Positions 17,593 through 25,899 of a stretch of DNA of 28,692 bases are shown here, piece after piece. How positions within the stretch are numbered: the first letter of the stretch is position 1; each line of letters begins with the position of its first letter. Origin of the DNA: Litorivicinus sp. (GTDB lineage: Bacteria; Pseudomonadota; Gammaproteobacteria; Pseudomonadales; Litorivicinaceae); NCBI GenBank assembly GCA_018402605.1, contig JAGYIK010000004.1, positions 1 through 28,692 of the forward strand, written 5' to 3'. The translations under genes and the position numbers were made by a program. A model generated the notes under the pieces. The model was not told the DNA's origin, made no database searches, and was given only the letters and a program-made list of their open reading frames with translations.

Positions 17593-18629
17593 TTAGTCTG
17601 AGTTGAACAGATTGAACGATGCGCGATCGATCAATTCAAGCGCCTTACCACCGCCGCGCGCGACGCAGGTCAGGGGATCATCAGCGATCAACACTGGCAG
17701 TCCTGTCTCCGCAGACAATAGTTCATCGAGACCACTCAACAGCGCACCACCGCCGGTCAACACAATGCCACGCTCGGCAATATCCGAAGCCAACTCAGGC
17801 GGCGATTGTTCGAGTGCGTTTTTCACTGCAGACGTAATTTGCGCCAGTGGTTCTGAGAGCGCTTCTTGAATCTGATTCGAGCGCAGCGTCAGCTGTTTCG
17901 GAATACCTTCTGCCAAATTGCGTCCGCGGACGTCAATTTCCATCTCGTCTTGACGTGGCACAGCAGTGCCAATTTCATGCTTGATGCGCTCAGCGGTTGA
18001 ATCACCAATTAATGTTCCAAAACGTCGGCGGACGTAGCCGACCACAGCCTCATCAAACCGGTCACCGCCAACACGCACCGATTCAGAAAAGACGATGCCA
18101 TTTAGGGAGATAATCGCAATTTCAGTTGTACCACCACCCACGTCGACCACCATCGAACCACTGGCATCGTCAACTGGCAATTCCGCACCCAATGCAGCAG
18201 CCATCGGCTCTTCGATGAGGAATACTTCGCGCGCGCCTGCACCCAAAGCCGATTCTTTGATCGCCCGACGCTCGACCTGCGTCGATTGCGCAGGAACGCA
18301 CACCAGCACACGCGGCGAGGGCCGAATCATCGAGTTCTCATGCACCTTGCCGATAAACAACTGCAACATCTTCTCGGTCACATGAAAATCAGCAATCACG
18401 CCGTCTTTGAGTGGTCGAATCGCAACGATATTGCCAGGTGTGCGACCCAACATTTTTTTCGCTTCAATCCCCACAGCCGCGACAGACCGCTGTGTGCCGA
18501 CTGTGCGGATCGCCACCACCGATGTCGTCCAACTTGAATTCCCTTACCTTTCACATAGATCCAGCGTGTTCGCTGTTCCAAATCAATGGACAGATCGTTA
18601 GAAAACAAACCGCGAATAGCTTTAAACAT
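17593..18629 (-). CDS. mreB: Rod-shape determining actin MreB, 5' end frameshifted as sequenced
   Basis: MreB is the bacterial actin that organises lateral wall synthesis. The long frame 18519-17593 (308 residues) contains most of the protein: AKKMLGRTPGNIVAIRPLKD, RVLVCVPAQSTQVERRAI, SMVVDVGGGTTEIAIISLNG, RVGGDRFDEA, RGIVLTGGGALLSGLDELL and DPLTCVARGGGKALE. The true N-terminus lies in a second frame starting at ATG 18629 (MFKAIRGLFSNDLSIDL), which diverges where DLGTANTLIYVKGKGI should follow. A missing G in the TTGG-AAC run, an extra G in CTGG-ATC and at least one more indel near 18520-18540 explain it. The repaired length is about 346 residues (E. coli 347). The N-terminal phosphate-1 loop lies in the damaged part. 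mreC and mreD follow. Confidence 0.92.
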
Positions 18630-18755
18630 CGGTGCTTTATCCTATTAGGCCGGAGCGCAATAAAACATGGAGTCTATCTGGGCTGGCCGTATTGCTCTAG
18701 CCTTATGCTAGCATGCATCCTTTTCTACCGAGACATCTAAGCCACGGAGACCTCT
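18630..18755. promoter_or_regulatory. Divergent mreB/gatC intergenic region with a 10-bp palindrome
   Basis: These 126 bases are the only sizeable head-to-head gap in the window and should hold promoters for both the mre operon (leftward) and gatCAB (rightward). A perfect palindrome ATGCTAGCAT lies at 18705-18714. It contains a TAGCAT hexamer on each strand and overlaps TATGCT (18704-18709), any of which could act as a -10 box. I found no convincing -35 box at the right distance for either direction. A GGAG ribosome-binding site for gatC is at 18746-18749, and AGGATAAAG precedes mreB on the minus strand. Confidence 0.4.
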
Positions 18756-19043
18756 ATGTCACTTGTTGCCGCGGACATACGACGCGTTGCAAAACTCGCG
18801 CGAATCGGGCTCACAGAGACCGAAACCGACCAAATCCTCGAGAAACTCAACGCCATTCTTACTCTAATTGATCAAATGCAGTCGGTGAACACAGACGGTA
18901 TTGAACCCATGGCCCACCCTCTCAAATTGACACAAACATTGCGAGCAGACGTCGTCACGGAAACCGATCAACGTGCGCTGTATCAAACCGTTGCACCGGC
19001 AGCAGCAGATGGCCTCTATCTCGTCCCACGGGTGGTCGAATGA
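18756..19043 (+). CDS. gatC: Asp-tRNA(Asn)/Glu-tRNA(Gln) amidotransferase subunit C
   Basis: GatC is the small subunit that wraps around GatA and tethers it to GatB in the enzyme converting misacylated Asp-tRNA(Asn) or Glu-tRNA(Gln) to the amide form. The 95-residue protein is normal size: VAKLARIGLTETETDQILEK in the N-terminal helical part, then VNTDGIEPMAHPL and LRADVVTETDQR, ending in GLYLVPRVVE. All four are hallmark GatC segments. ATG 18756 has a GGAG site 6 bases upstream. The stop overlaps gatA as ATGA. It is the intact member of an otherwise damaged gatCAB operon. Confidence 0.96.
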   Translation: MSLVAADIRRVAKLARIGLTETETDQILEKLNAILTLIDQMQSVNTDGIEPMAHPLKLTQTLRADVVTETDQRALYQTVAPAAADGLYLVPRVVE

Positions 19044-20520
19044 GCCAACTCACCGACATGACATTGGCTGAACTGCAGGATGCCCTACACAGCCAATCTA
19101 TATCCAGCGTGGAGATTACCGAGGCTTTTCTGGATCGGATCGATGCCCTCAACCCCGATCTCAACGCATTCATCACAGTGACTGCAGAGCAGGCAATTAA
19201 ACAAGCGAAGGCTGCCGATCAGCGCGCGCCCAAGGGAACGCGACCCCTGTCACTGGGCTTCCCCCTTTTGCACCAAGGCATCCTCTCTGAAAGCTGTGGG
19301 TCAAAAATTCTCGCGAACTTCGTCTCTCCGTACGATGCCCATGTTGTCGATCAATGCCTGACTGCTGGCATGGTGACACTTGGCAAACTCAACATGGATG
19401 AGTTTGCCATATATGATCTGAAAGTAAAAAATTTCCTTTATGACCATACAAAACTACTAAGTTGCCTCACGCAGAGTTGCCTGGCACACGAGAAACCTCA
19501 GGTGTTCTGCCAATCTGCAGTGCTGCCAGAACTCAGTGTCCTTAAAATGTCCACGACAGCAGATACCGGAGGATCGATCAGCCTTGCCGGCTTGCCCAGC
19601 CTTCACAGGCACCTCGGGCATCAAACCCCACCTATGGACGCGTCAGTCGTTTCGGCATGGTCGCCTATGCCTCGAGCTTGGATCAGGGTGGTCTGATTGC
19701 GCAAAATGCCGAAGATCTGGCGATCGGTTTGCAAATTATTGCGGGCCATGACCCCAAAGACTCAACGAGTGCATCGATGGATGTGCCGGATTATCGCGCT
19801 GCCCTGAACACCCCGCTCACGGGGTTGCGCATCGGTTTACCTGTCGAGTTCTTCGATGCACGACTGGACCCGCAGATGCACGAGAAAATAGCTGATGTCA
19901 TCGCCGCATTTGAGTCACTCGGGGCGACAGTCAAGCAGGTTCAGCTTCCGCACGTCGCTGAATCCATCCCTGCCTACTACGTCATTGCACCTGCCGAAGC
20001 GAGCGCCAATCTCTCGCGCTTCGACGGCGTGCGCTATGGCCATCGCGCGGAGAATCCAGAGGACTTGATGGATTTGTACGAGCGGTCCCGTGCCGAGGGG
20101 TTTGGCCTCGAAGTCAAACGCCGGATATTAATCGGAACCTATGCGTTGAGTGAGGGATATTTTGATGCCTACTACAAAAAGGCACAGCAAATCCGCCGCC
20201 TGATTCAGAACGATTACAACCATGCGTTCACCGAATGCGATTTAATTCTCAGTCCCACGACACCTTCCACTGCATTCGAAATCGGCGCAAAGTCCGAGGA
20301 CCCAGTCGCCATGTACCTAGAGGACATCTACACCGTCGCCACAAACCTCGCGGGGCTTCCTGGTGGGTCTTTTCAGGCCGGATTCCTCGATGGATTGCCA
20401 GTGGGGTACCAGCTGACCGGGCCCGTTTTTGCGGAAGCTCGCATTTTGAATGCAGCCCATCAGCTTCAGTTGACCACACAATGGCATCGCCAACGTCCGG
20501 AGGGTTTAACACATGTATGA
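19040..20520 (+). pseudogene. gatA: Amidotransferase subunit GatA, disrupted as sequenced
   Basis: GatA is the amidase-signature subunit that releases ammonia from glutamine. The first 120 or so codons from ATG 19040 are good (LNPDLNAFITVTAEQA, CGSKILANFVSPYDAHVV, LGKLNMDEFA). The HKD segment carrying the catalytic lysine is garbled (LLHQGILSES, about seven residues short, near 19255-19305). From 19409 to about 19495 the sequence is AT-rich and unlike GatA. A degraded copy of the SSGGSA loop with the cis-serine can be traced at 19496-19534, and DTGGSI with the nucleophile serine is at 19562-19579. The frame then shifts, and 19657-20520 is clean (MVAYASSLDQGG, LSPTTPSTAFEIG, DGLPVGYQLTGP). Total extent is 493 codons, normal for GatA. 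The stop overlaps gatB by 8 bases. Confidence 0.9.
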
Positions 20521-21966
20521 AGTGGTCATCGGGCTTGAAGTGCATGTACAACTGGCCACCGATTCAAAAATGTTCTCAGGATCTTCCACGCGCTTTGGAC
20601 AGGAGCCCAACACGCAGGCATCTCTGGTCGATTTAGCGATGCCCGGCGTCTTACCCACGCCCAATGCACGCGCATTTGAGATGGCGGTCAAATTCGGTCT
20701 CGCAATCGATGCAGAGATCGGTCGGAAATCCGTATTTGACCGGAAAAACTATTTTTACCCCGACCTTCCGAAGGGCTATCAAATCAGTCAATTCGATGCA
20801 CCGATCGTTGGCAAAGGTCGCGTCAACATCACTTTGGAGGATGGCTCGACAAAGACCATCAATGTGACCCGTGCGCATCTTGAAGAGGATGCTGGGAAAA
20901 GTATCCATGACGCCTTCGATGCACAGACCGGCGTCGACCTCAACCGGGCAGGAACGCCGTTACTTGAAATTGTGTCTGAGCCCGAACTTCGATCGGCCAA
21001 AGAGGCCGTCGCCTATCTGCGCGTGATCCACTCGCTGATTCGGTATCTAGAGATCTCCGATGGCAATATGGCGGAAGGCTCCATGCGGTGTGATTGCAAC
21101 GTCTCCATTCGACCAAAAGGAACAACCGAACTGGGCACACGGACCGAAATCAAAACGTCAATTTTTCGTTTTGTGGAAAAGCCATTAACTCGGAAATTCA
21201 GCGGCAAATCGAGATCGTGGAAGATGGCGGACGACCATCCAAGAAACGCGACTGTGTCGACCCAGAGACTCGGCAGATGAGCGCTCCATGCGGTCCAAAG
21301 AAGGAAGCCAATGACTATCGCTACTTCCCGGACCCCGACTGTGTTACCTGCGGTGCCTGATGAATAGTAGCTTCATCGCGGCTTGCCGGGCCGGTCTCCT
21401 GAGCTCCTGAGGCACGTAAATCACGTTATATGTGCTTCTGAGTATGGCATCACCGACTATGACGCCAGCGTCCTTGTAGCCGACCGTGACGCCGCTGACT
21501 ATTTGCCGCGGTTAGTAACAGGTTCGGGAAAGGGCAACTTGCAGCCAACTGGGTCGTCCATGGGCAGTGTCCTTTCTTGCCGAACTCAACCAATCAAACC
21601 AGCTCCATGAGAATTCCCGGTCATGCAGAACAACTCGCCCAGCTCATTGACGCATCAAAGACGAGATGTTGAATTCAAAACAGCCAAAAGCGTGTTTGAG
21701 GCGCTGATGCAACATGAGGGCTCGGTGGAGAGATCATCGAACGTCGCGGCCTCATCCAGGTCACAGACACTGTGGCGCCATTGAGACTATTGCTGATGAA
21801 GTCATCGCAGAGAACCCAGACCGCGAGCAATTAACGCGCAAGTGACGCGCCTGACGACAAGCGCGGCAAGATGATTGGTTTTTGTCGGCCGTAAGATGAA
21901 GAAATCAGGTGGGAAGCCAATCCACAAGCCGTTAATTCGATTCTGGCATCCAAGCTCTCAGGCTGA
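20513..21966 (+). pseudogene. gatB: Amidotransferase subunit GatB, 3' half disrupted as sequenced
   Basis: GatB is the kinase/tRNA-binding subunit that activates the misacylated aminoacyl group and receives ammonia from GatA. The first 218 codons are clean: YEVVIGLEVHVQLATDSKMF, KNYFYPDLPKGYQISQFD, RAHLEEDAGKSIHD, DLNRAGTPLLEIVSEPE, EGSMRCDCNVSIRP. Beyond about 21160 family sequence appears in changing frames: VEKAINSEIQRQIEIVEDGG, then EANDYRYFPDPD (about 21307-21342), YGITDYDASVLVADRDAADY (about 21442-21501), FGKGNLQ and the C-terminal helical tail, ending in ANPQAVNSILASKLSG with TGA 21964-21966. Repaired length is about 484 residues, normal for GatB. The longest intact piece is 20513-21280. 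It runs 9 bases into the convergent moeB. Confidence 0.92.
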
Positions 21967-22704
21967 ACCACACACTGGACAATTGGGATCCTTTCGATAT
22001 CGGAAGGATTGCCAAGCCATTTGTTTGGCAGAGAAGCGCGATAACCGACCCACCAGTCGGTCAGGCCATCCCAACACAACGCCAATCACCTCGACTGCTT
22101 GCATTGTCCCAAGTAAGCCAACGACTGGACCCAAAACACCGGTTTCTGCACAGGTCGCCTCGACCTCAGGAACATCTGGCACCAAGCATGCGTAACATGG
22201 GTTCTGCCCGTCACGCGGGTCAAGGGTCGTGATTTGCCCTTCCAAACCTAAGGCTGCGGCAGACACGAGCGGCTTCTTATGCCGTAACGCCAATCGATTG
22301 GCCATAAACCGTGTCGCAAACCGATCGGTGCAATCAGCGATCACATCCACGGAGTGCATCAGTGCGTCGAGATTGTGCTCCTCGGCATCCATTGGCAACG
22401 TGTTGACTTCGACCCAAGGATTAATCGATGCAATCCGTGTCTGCGCCGAGACAACTTTCAGCTCACCCAAGGTGTCTTGGCTGTGAATGATTTGACGATG
22501 CAAGTTCGTCGCATCGACCCGGTCACCGTCGACTAACGTGAGGCGACCAATTCCGGCAGCGCCAAGATACAGCGACACCGGACTACCCAACCCTCCGACG
22601 CCCAGAATAAGCACATGGGCACGTCGCAATTGTTCTTGTCCCGCAACATCCACATCGGTGAGCAAAATCTGCCGTGCATAATGCAGTAACTCATCATCTG
22701 TCAT
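21958..22704 (-). CDS. moeB: Molybdopterin-synthase adenylyltransferase-like protein MoeB (ThiF/HesA family)
   Basis: This E1-like enzyme adenylates the C-terminal glycine of a ubiquitin-fold sulfur carrier, MoaD for molybdopterin or ThiS for thiamine. The 248-residue protein matches MoeB (249 in E. coli). It has the nucleotide-binding GVGGLG at 35-40, the DGDRVDATNLHRQ segment at 59-71, zinc-binding pairs C170/C173 (CYAC) and C242/C245 (CPVC), and the catalytic-loop cysteine C185 in ATCAETGVLGPVVG. No rhodanese domain is fused. Without neighbouring moa or thi genes the carrier cannot be named; the moeB label follows the conserved hemA-prfA-prmC-moeB order. It overlaps prmC by 11 bases. Confidence 0.9.
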   Translation of the reverse strand: MTDDELLHYARQILLTDVDVAGQEQLRRAHVLILGVGGLGSPVSLYLGAAGIGRLTLVDGDRVDATNLHRQIIHSQDTLGELKVVSAQTRIASINPWVEVNTLPMDAEEHNLDALMHSVDVIADCTDRFATRFMANRLALRHKKPLVSAAALGLEGQITTLDPRDGQNPCYACLVPDVPEVEATCAETGVLGPVVGLLGTMQAVEVIGVVLGWPDRLVGRLSRFSAKQMAWQSFRYRKDPNCPVCGSA

Positions 22705-23521
22705 CGACTGCCCTCATCGTCGTTACACGGTCACGCCCCGCTAAATCGGGAACGCATGCCAACACGTCCCAACCAAGCTTACGCGCGGTGGTCGCGATCC
22801 GTCCATGCTGCTCTGGGCCATGTTCAAGGAGCAGCACTCCCCCGAATTGCAGATGGCATGATGCCCGTTCGAGAATTCGCTCAATCACCGCAAGACCTTC
22901 TTTCTCGGCGAACAGGGCGAGTGCAGGCTCATAGTCCCGAACCGAAGGCTCAACGCGGTCATCGTTTGGATCAATATAAGGCGGATTGCAGACAATCAGA
23001 TCAAACTGTCCCAGTCCTTCGAACAGATCAGTGACGACCCAATTCACAGAAAGCGACAAGTGATCCCCATTGGCACGCGCCACATCAATAGCGTTCGGTG
23101 AAATATCAGCGCCAGTGACTGACAAATCCGGGCAGCGCGCCTTCAATGCCAGCGCGAGCGCGCCCGAACCGGTGCATACATCCAACACCGACTGCGGTTT
23201 GGTCGAATGCATATGAGCCAGTGCCGCATGCAAAAGCACCTCTGTATCCGGCCGCGGAATCAGCACATCTGGCGTCAGTGTCAGGCGTAATGCATCGAAG
23301 TAGGTCCAACCGAGCAAATAGCCAAGCGGCTCGCCATCCTGCGCGCGTTCGGCAAGCGCCAAAACCTGTTCCACCTGGCTGTTTGATAGTGCAGATTGCG
23401 GCGAGAGCAGTTGATCCATGTGCGATAAACCGCAGACTGCTTGCACAATTTGAGACCATTCACGGACCGTCCAATCGGCCACACGAACCCTTGGATCTTG
23501 CCTGAGTACCTCGAGGTTCAT
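22694..23521 (-). CDS. prmC: Release factor glutamine methyltransferase PrmC (HemK)
   Basis: PrmC methylates the glutamine of the GGQ motif in release factors RF1 and RF2, which speeds peptide release. The 275-residue product is full length, with an N-terminal helical substrate-binding domain and a Rossmann methyltransferase domain: LGYLLGWTYF (66-75), IPRPDTEVLL (88-97), the SAM loop VLDVCTGSGALALALK (from 112), and the catalytic NPPY at 179-182. It directly follows its substrate gene prfA (stop and start overlap as ATGA at 23518-23521). Confidence 0.96.
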   Translation of the reverse strand: MNLEVLRQDPRVRVADWTVREWSQIVQAVCGLSHMDQLLSPQSALSNSQVEQVLALAERAQDGEPLGYLLGWTYFDALRLTLTPDVLIPRPDTEVLLHAALAHMHSTKPQSVLDVCTGSGALALALKARCPDLSVTGADISPNAIDVARANGDHLSLSVNWVVTDLFEGLGQFDLIVCNPPYIDPNDDRVEPSVRDYEPALALFAEKEGLAVIERILERASCHLQFGGVLLLEHGPEQHGRIATTARKLGWDVLACVPDLAGRDRVTTMRAVDDR

Positions 23522-24603
23522 GCTGTTTCGAGCTTGGACAGCAACTCAGCCTGATGCTCAGACACCAATGGATCAATCACCATCTCACAGGCGCCCTCCA
23601 TCATCTCATCTAATCGATACAAGGTCAGATTGATCCGGTGGTCTGTGACACGACCTTGGGGGAAATTGTAGGTGCGGATGCGCTCAGATCGGTCTCCGGA
23701 GCCGACCAGCGACTTTCGCTCACTCGCCTCTTTCGCATCGGCTTCCTGTCGCGCAGCGTCCTCAAGTTTCGCCTGCAATAGACTCAGCGCACGGGCCTTG
23801 TTTTTGTGTTGCGAACGCTCATCTTGACACTCCACGACAACACCAGTTGGGATGTGCGTCACCCGAATCGCAGAGTCGGTTTTATTCACATGCTGTCCAC
23901 CAGCACCGCTGGCTCGAAACGTATCAATCCGCAAGTCTTTGCTGTCTATCGTGGTTTCAGCGCGGGGGTCGGACTCAGCCAAGACTGCAACCGTGCAGGC
24001 GGATGTATGAATACGCCCCTGTGATTCGGTGGCTGGCACACGCTGGACGCGGTGTGCGCCGGACTCAAACTTCAATTGCCCGTAGACACGCTCGCCGCTG
24101 ATACGCACCACAACTTCTTTGTATCCACCAAGCTCCGCTTTGGACTCCGAGACAACCTCCGCGCGCCAGCCGCGTTGCTCGGCATAGCGAAGATACATCC
24201 GAAGCAAATCCCCTGCGAACAAGGCCGCCTCATCGCCGCCTGTGCCTGCACGAATCTCTACATAGGCATTTCGGGCGTCTGTGGGGTCTTTGGGAATGAG
24301 CGCCAACTGCAACTCGGCCTCGACCGCCGAAAGGGCCTGTTTCACATCAGGCATCTCGCTTTCTGCAAGCTCACGCATTTCACGGTCGTCACCGTTGAGG
24401 TAGTCCGTGAGGTCGGTCAAGTCGTTTTGCAGCATCTGATAGCGCTTCACCAAGCCAACCACAGGACCGATCTCACTGTATTCTTGCGAGAAGGCAACGA
24501 AACGCGACTGATCACCGATGACATCGGGATCCGACAACAAAGCCGAGAGCTCCTCGTGCCGGTCCACCAACTGCTCTAGACGCGCGACGAGTGTGGACTT
24601 CAT
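23518..24603 (-). CDS. prfA: Peptide chain release factor 1
   Basis: RF1 recognises UAA and UAG stop codons and triggers hydrolysis of peptidyl-tRNA. The 361-residue product is full length (E. coli 360). The codon-recognition tripeptide PAT is at 190-192 in QRVPATESQGRIHTS, and the catalytic GGQ is at 235-237 in FRASGAGGQHVNKTDSAI. PAT rather than SPF shows RF1 and not RF2. The domain order is complete, with no programmed frameshift of the RF2 type. It lies between hemA and prmC, each joined by an ATGA overlap. Confidence 0.97.
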   Translation of the reverse strand: MKSTLVARLEQLVDRHEELSALLSDPDVIGDQSRFVAFSQEYSEIGPVVGLVKRYQMLQNDLTDLTDYLNGDDREMRELAESEMPDVKQALSAVEAELQLALIPKDPTDARNAYVEIRAGTGGDEAALFAGDLLRMYLRYAEQRGWRAEVVSESKAELGGYKEVVVRISGERVYGQLKFESGAHRVQRVPATESQGRIHTSACTVAVLAESDPRAETTIDSKDLRIDTFRASGAGGQHVNKTDSAIRVTHIPTGVVVECQDERSQHKNKARALSLLQAKLEDAARQEADAKEASERKSLVGSGDRSERIRTYNFPQGRVTDHRINLTLYRLDEMMEGACEMVIDPLVSEHQAELLSKLETA

Positions 24604-25880
24604 GAGGGCTCCTCATCGTCTGGGGTCTCAGAAACATCAAACAAGCGATTCGCTGCCTCAATCAGCGACAGATCGCCCTGCTCTGCCGCACTTCGAAGCG
24701 CGACGGTGGGCGCATGCATGAGTTTGTTCATGAGGTTACGGGAGAGTTGCGCCACAACCTCATCGGCTGGTCGCCCGCCTTCGAGTGCTTTCATCGCGCG
24801 CGTGAGCTCTGCTTCGCAAATTGTCTGACTTCCCTCACGCAGCGCGCGGATGGTATCGACCGCGCGATAGCCACGAATCTCGCGTTGCCAATCGTCCAGC
24901 GCATCGGCTATCAGCTGCTCCGCTTGGCGCGCAGCCTCCTGGCGCTGCTCCAAACCCTCTTCAACCACTGCGTTGAGATCATCCACCGAGTACAGGTACA
25001 CAGAATCTAGGTCGCCGACCTCTCGCTCGATATCTCGGGGCACCGCAAGATCCACCATGAACATCGGTTTTTGCCGACGGATTTTCTGTGCGCGCTCCAC
25101 CATCCCTTTACCGAGGACAGGCACGGGTGAGCCAGTCGACGCGATCACTATATCGGCCGTTGCGATTCGATCACCCAGGGCATCTAACGGCCAGGCATAT
25201 CCATCCACAGCCGCCGCCAAAGTTTCTGCGTTCGCGAGCGTTCGGTTCACCACATCAATCCCTCGAACACCTTGGCCGGCAAGATGCTCCGCGACCAATT
25301 GAATGGTTTCGCCGGCACCGACTAACACTGCATGACAGGTTTTTAAATCGGTGAAAATGCGCCCCGCGAGCGTGACGGCCGCATAGGCCACAGAAACCGG
25401 GTTTCGGCCAATCGCTGTTTCTGTCCGGATTCGCTTGGCGACCGTCAAAACCTTGGCGAAGGCCTGCTCAAGCTCTGCTCCTGTCGCCTGCGCATCGCGC
25501 GCTTGGCGCATCGCTTCCTTGAATTGTCCCATGATTTGCGGCTCTCCCAGCACGAGCGAATCGAGGCCGGCCGCAACCCGCATCATATGTTGTGCTGCAC
25601 GCAAATCATGAAAGCGATAAATATGCGGTGAGAGCACTGCTGCATCCACACCATGAAAGTGCGCAAGCCAACCGATCAGGTCAGGCTCCACCCCAGCGTC
25701 GACAGCCAAGAAAAGCTCAGTACGGTTGCAGGTCGACAGAATCGCCCCCTCTCGAACCCCCATAAACTGTGTGCGTAAATGCCGCAGCGCTTCAGGCAGG
25801 CGAGCGGCATCAAAAGCCACCTGCTCACGCAAGTCGACCGGCGCCGTGGTATGGTTGAGACCAAGAGCTAATAGAGCCAT
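24600..25880 (-). CDS. hemA: Glutamyl-tRNA reductase
   Basis: HemA reduces glutamyl-tRNA(Glu) to glutamate 1-semialdehyde with NADPH, the committed step of C5-pathway tetrapyrrole synthesis. The 426-residue protein is full length. Landmarks are LGLNHTTAPVDLREQVAF at the N-terminus, the catalytic cysteine C51 in STCNRTELF, SLVLGEPQIMGQFKEA, the NADPH domain VLVGAGETIQLVAEHL, IVIASTGSPVPVLG, and a C-terminal dimerisation helix with LMNKLMHAPT. Its product also links tRNA charging to the downstream translation genes prfA and prmC in one operon. Its start codon is only 19 bases from the divergent TPR lipoprotein gene. Confidence 0.97.
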   Translation of the reverse strand: MALLALGLNHTTAPVDLREQVAFDAARLPEALRHLRTQFMGVREGAILSTCNRTELFLAVDAGVEPDLIGWLAHFHGVDAAVLSPHIYRFHDLRAAQHMMRVAAGLDSLVLGEPQIMGQFKEAMRQARDAQATGAELEQAFAKVLTVAKRIRTETAIGRNPVSVAYAAVTLAGRIFTDLKTCHAVLVGAGETIQLVAEHLAGQGVRGIDVVNRTLANAETLAAAVDGYAWPLDALGDRIATADIVIASTGSPVPVLGKGMVERAQKIRRQKPMFMVDLAVPRDIEREVGDLDSVYLYSVDDLNAVVEEGLEQRQEAARQAEQLIADALDDWQREIRGYRAVDTIRALREGSQTICEAELTRAMKALEGGRPADEVVAQLSRNLMNKLMHAPTVALRSAAEQGDLSLIEAANRLFDVSETPDDEEPS

Positions 25881-25899
25881 TCAGGAAGTGACGAAATCC

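Noticed and set aside
22177..22191. TGGCAC...ATGC match resembling a sigma-54 -24/-12 promoter on the plus strand
   Set aside because: It lies inside moeB on the opposite strand, has an imperfect -12 element, and no rightward gene starts downstream of it nearby.
25726..25899. Upstream extension of the TPR lipoprotein frame into hemA
   Set aside because: The extension is antisense to the conserved hemA N-terminus and would bury the signal peptide and lipobox; ATG 25900 is the sensible start.
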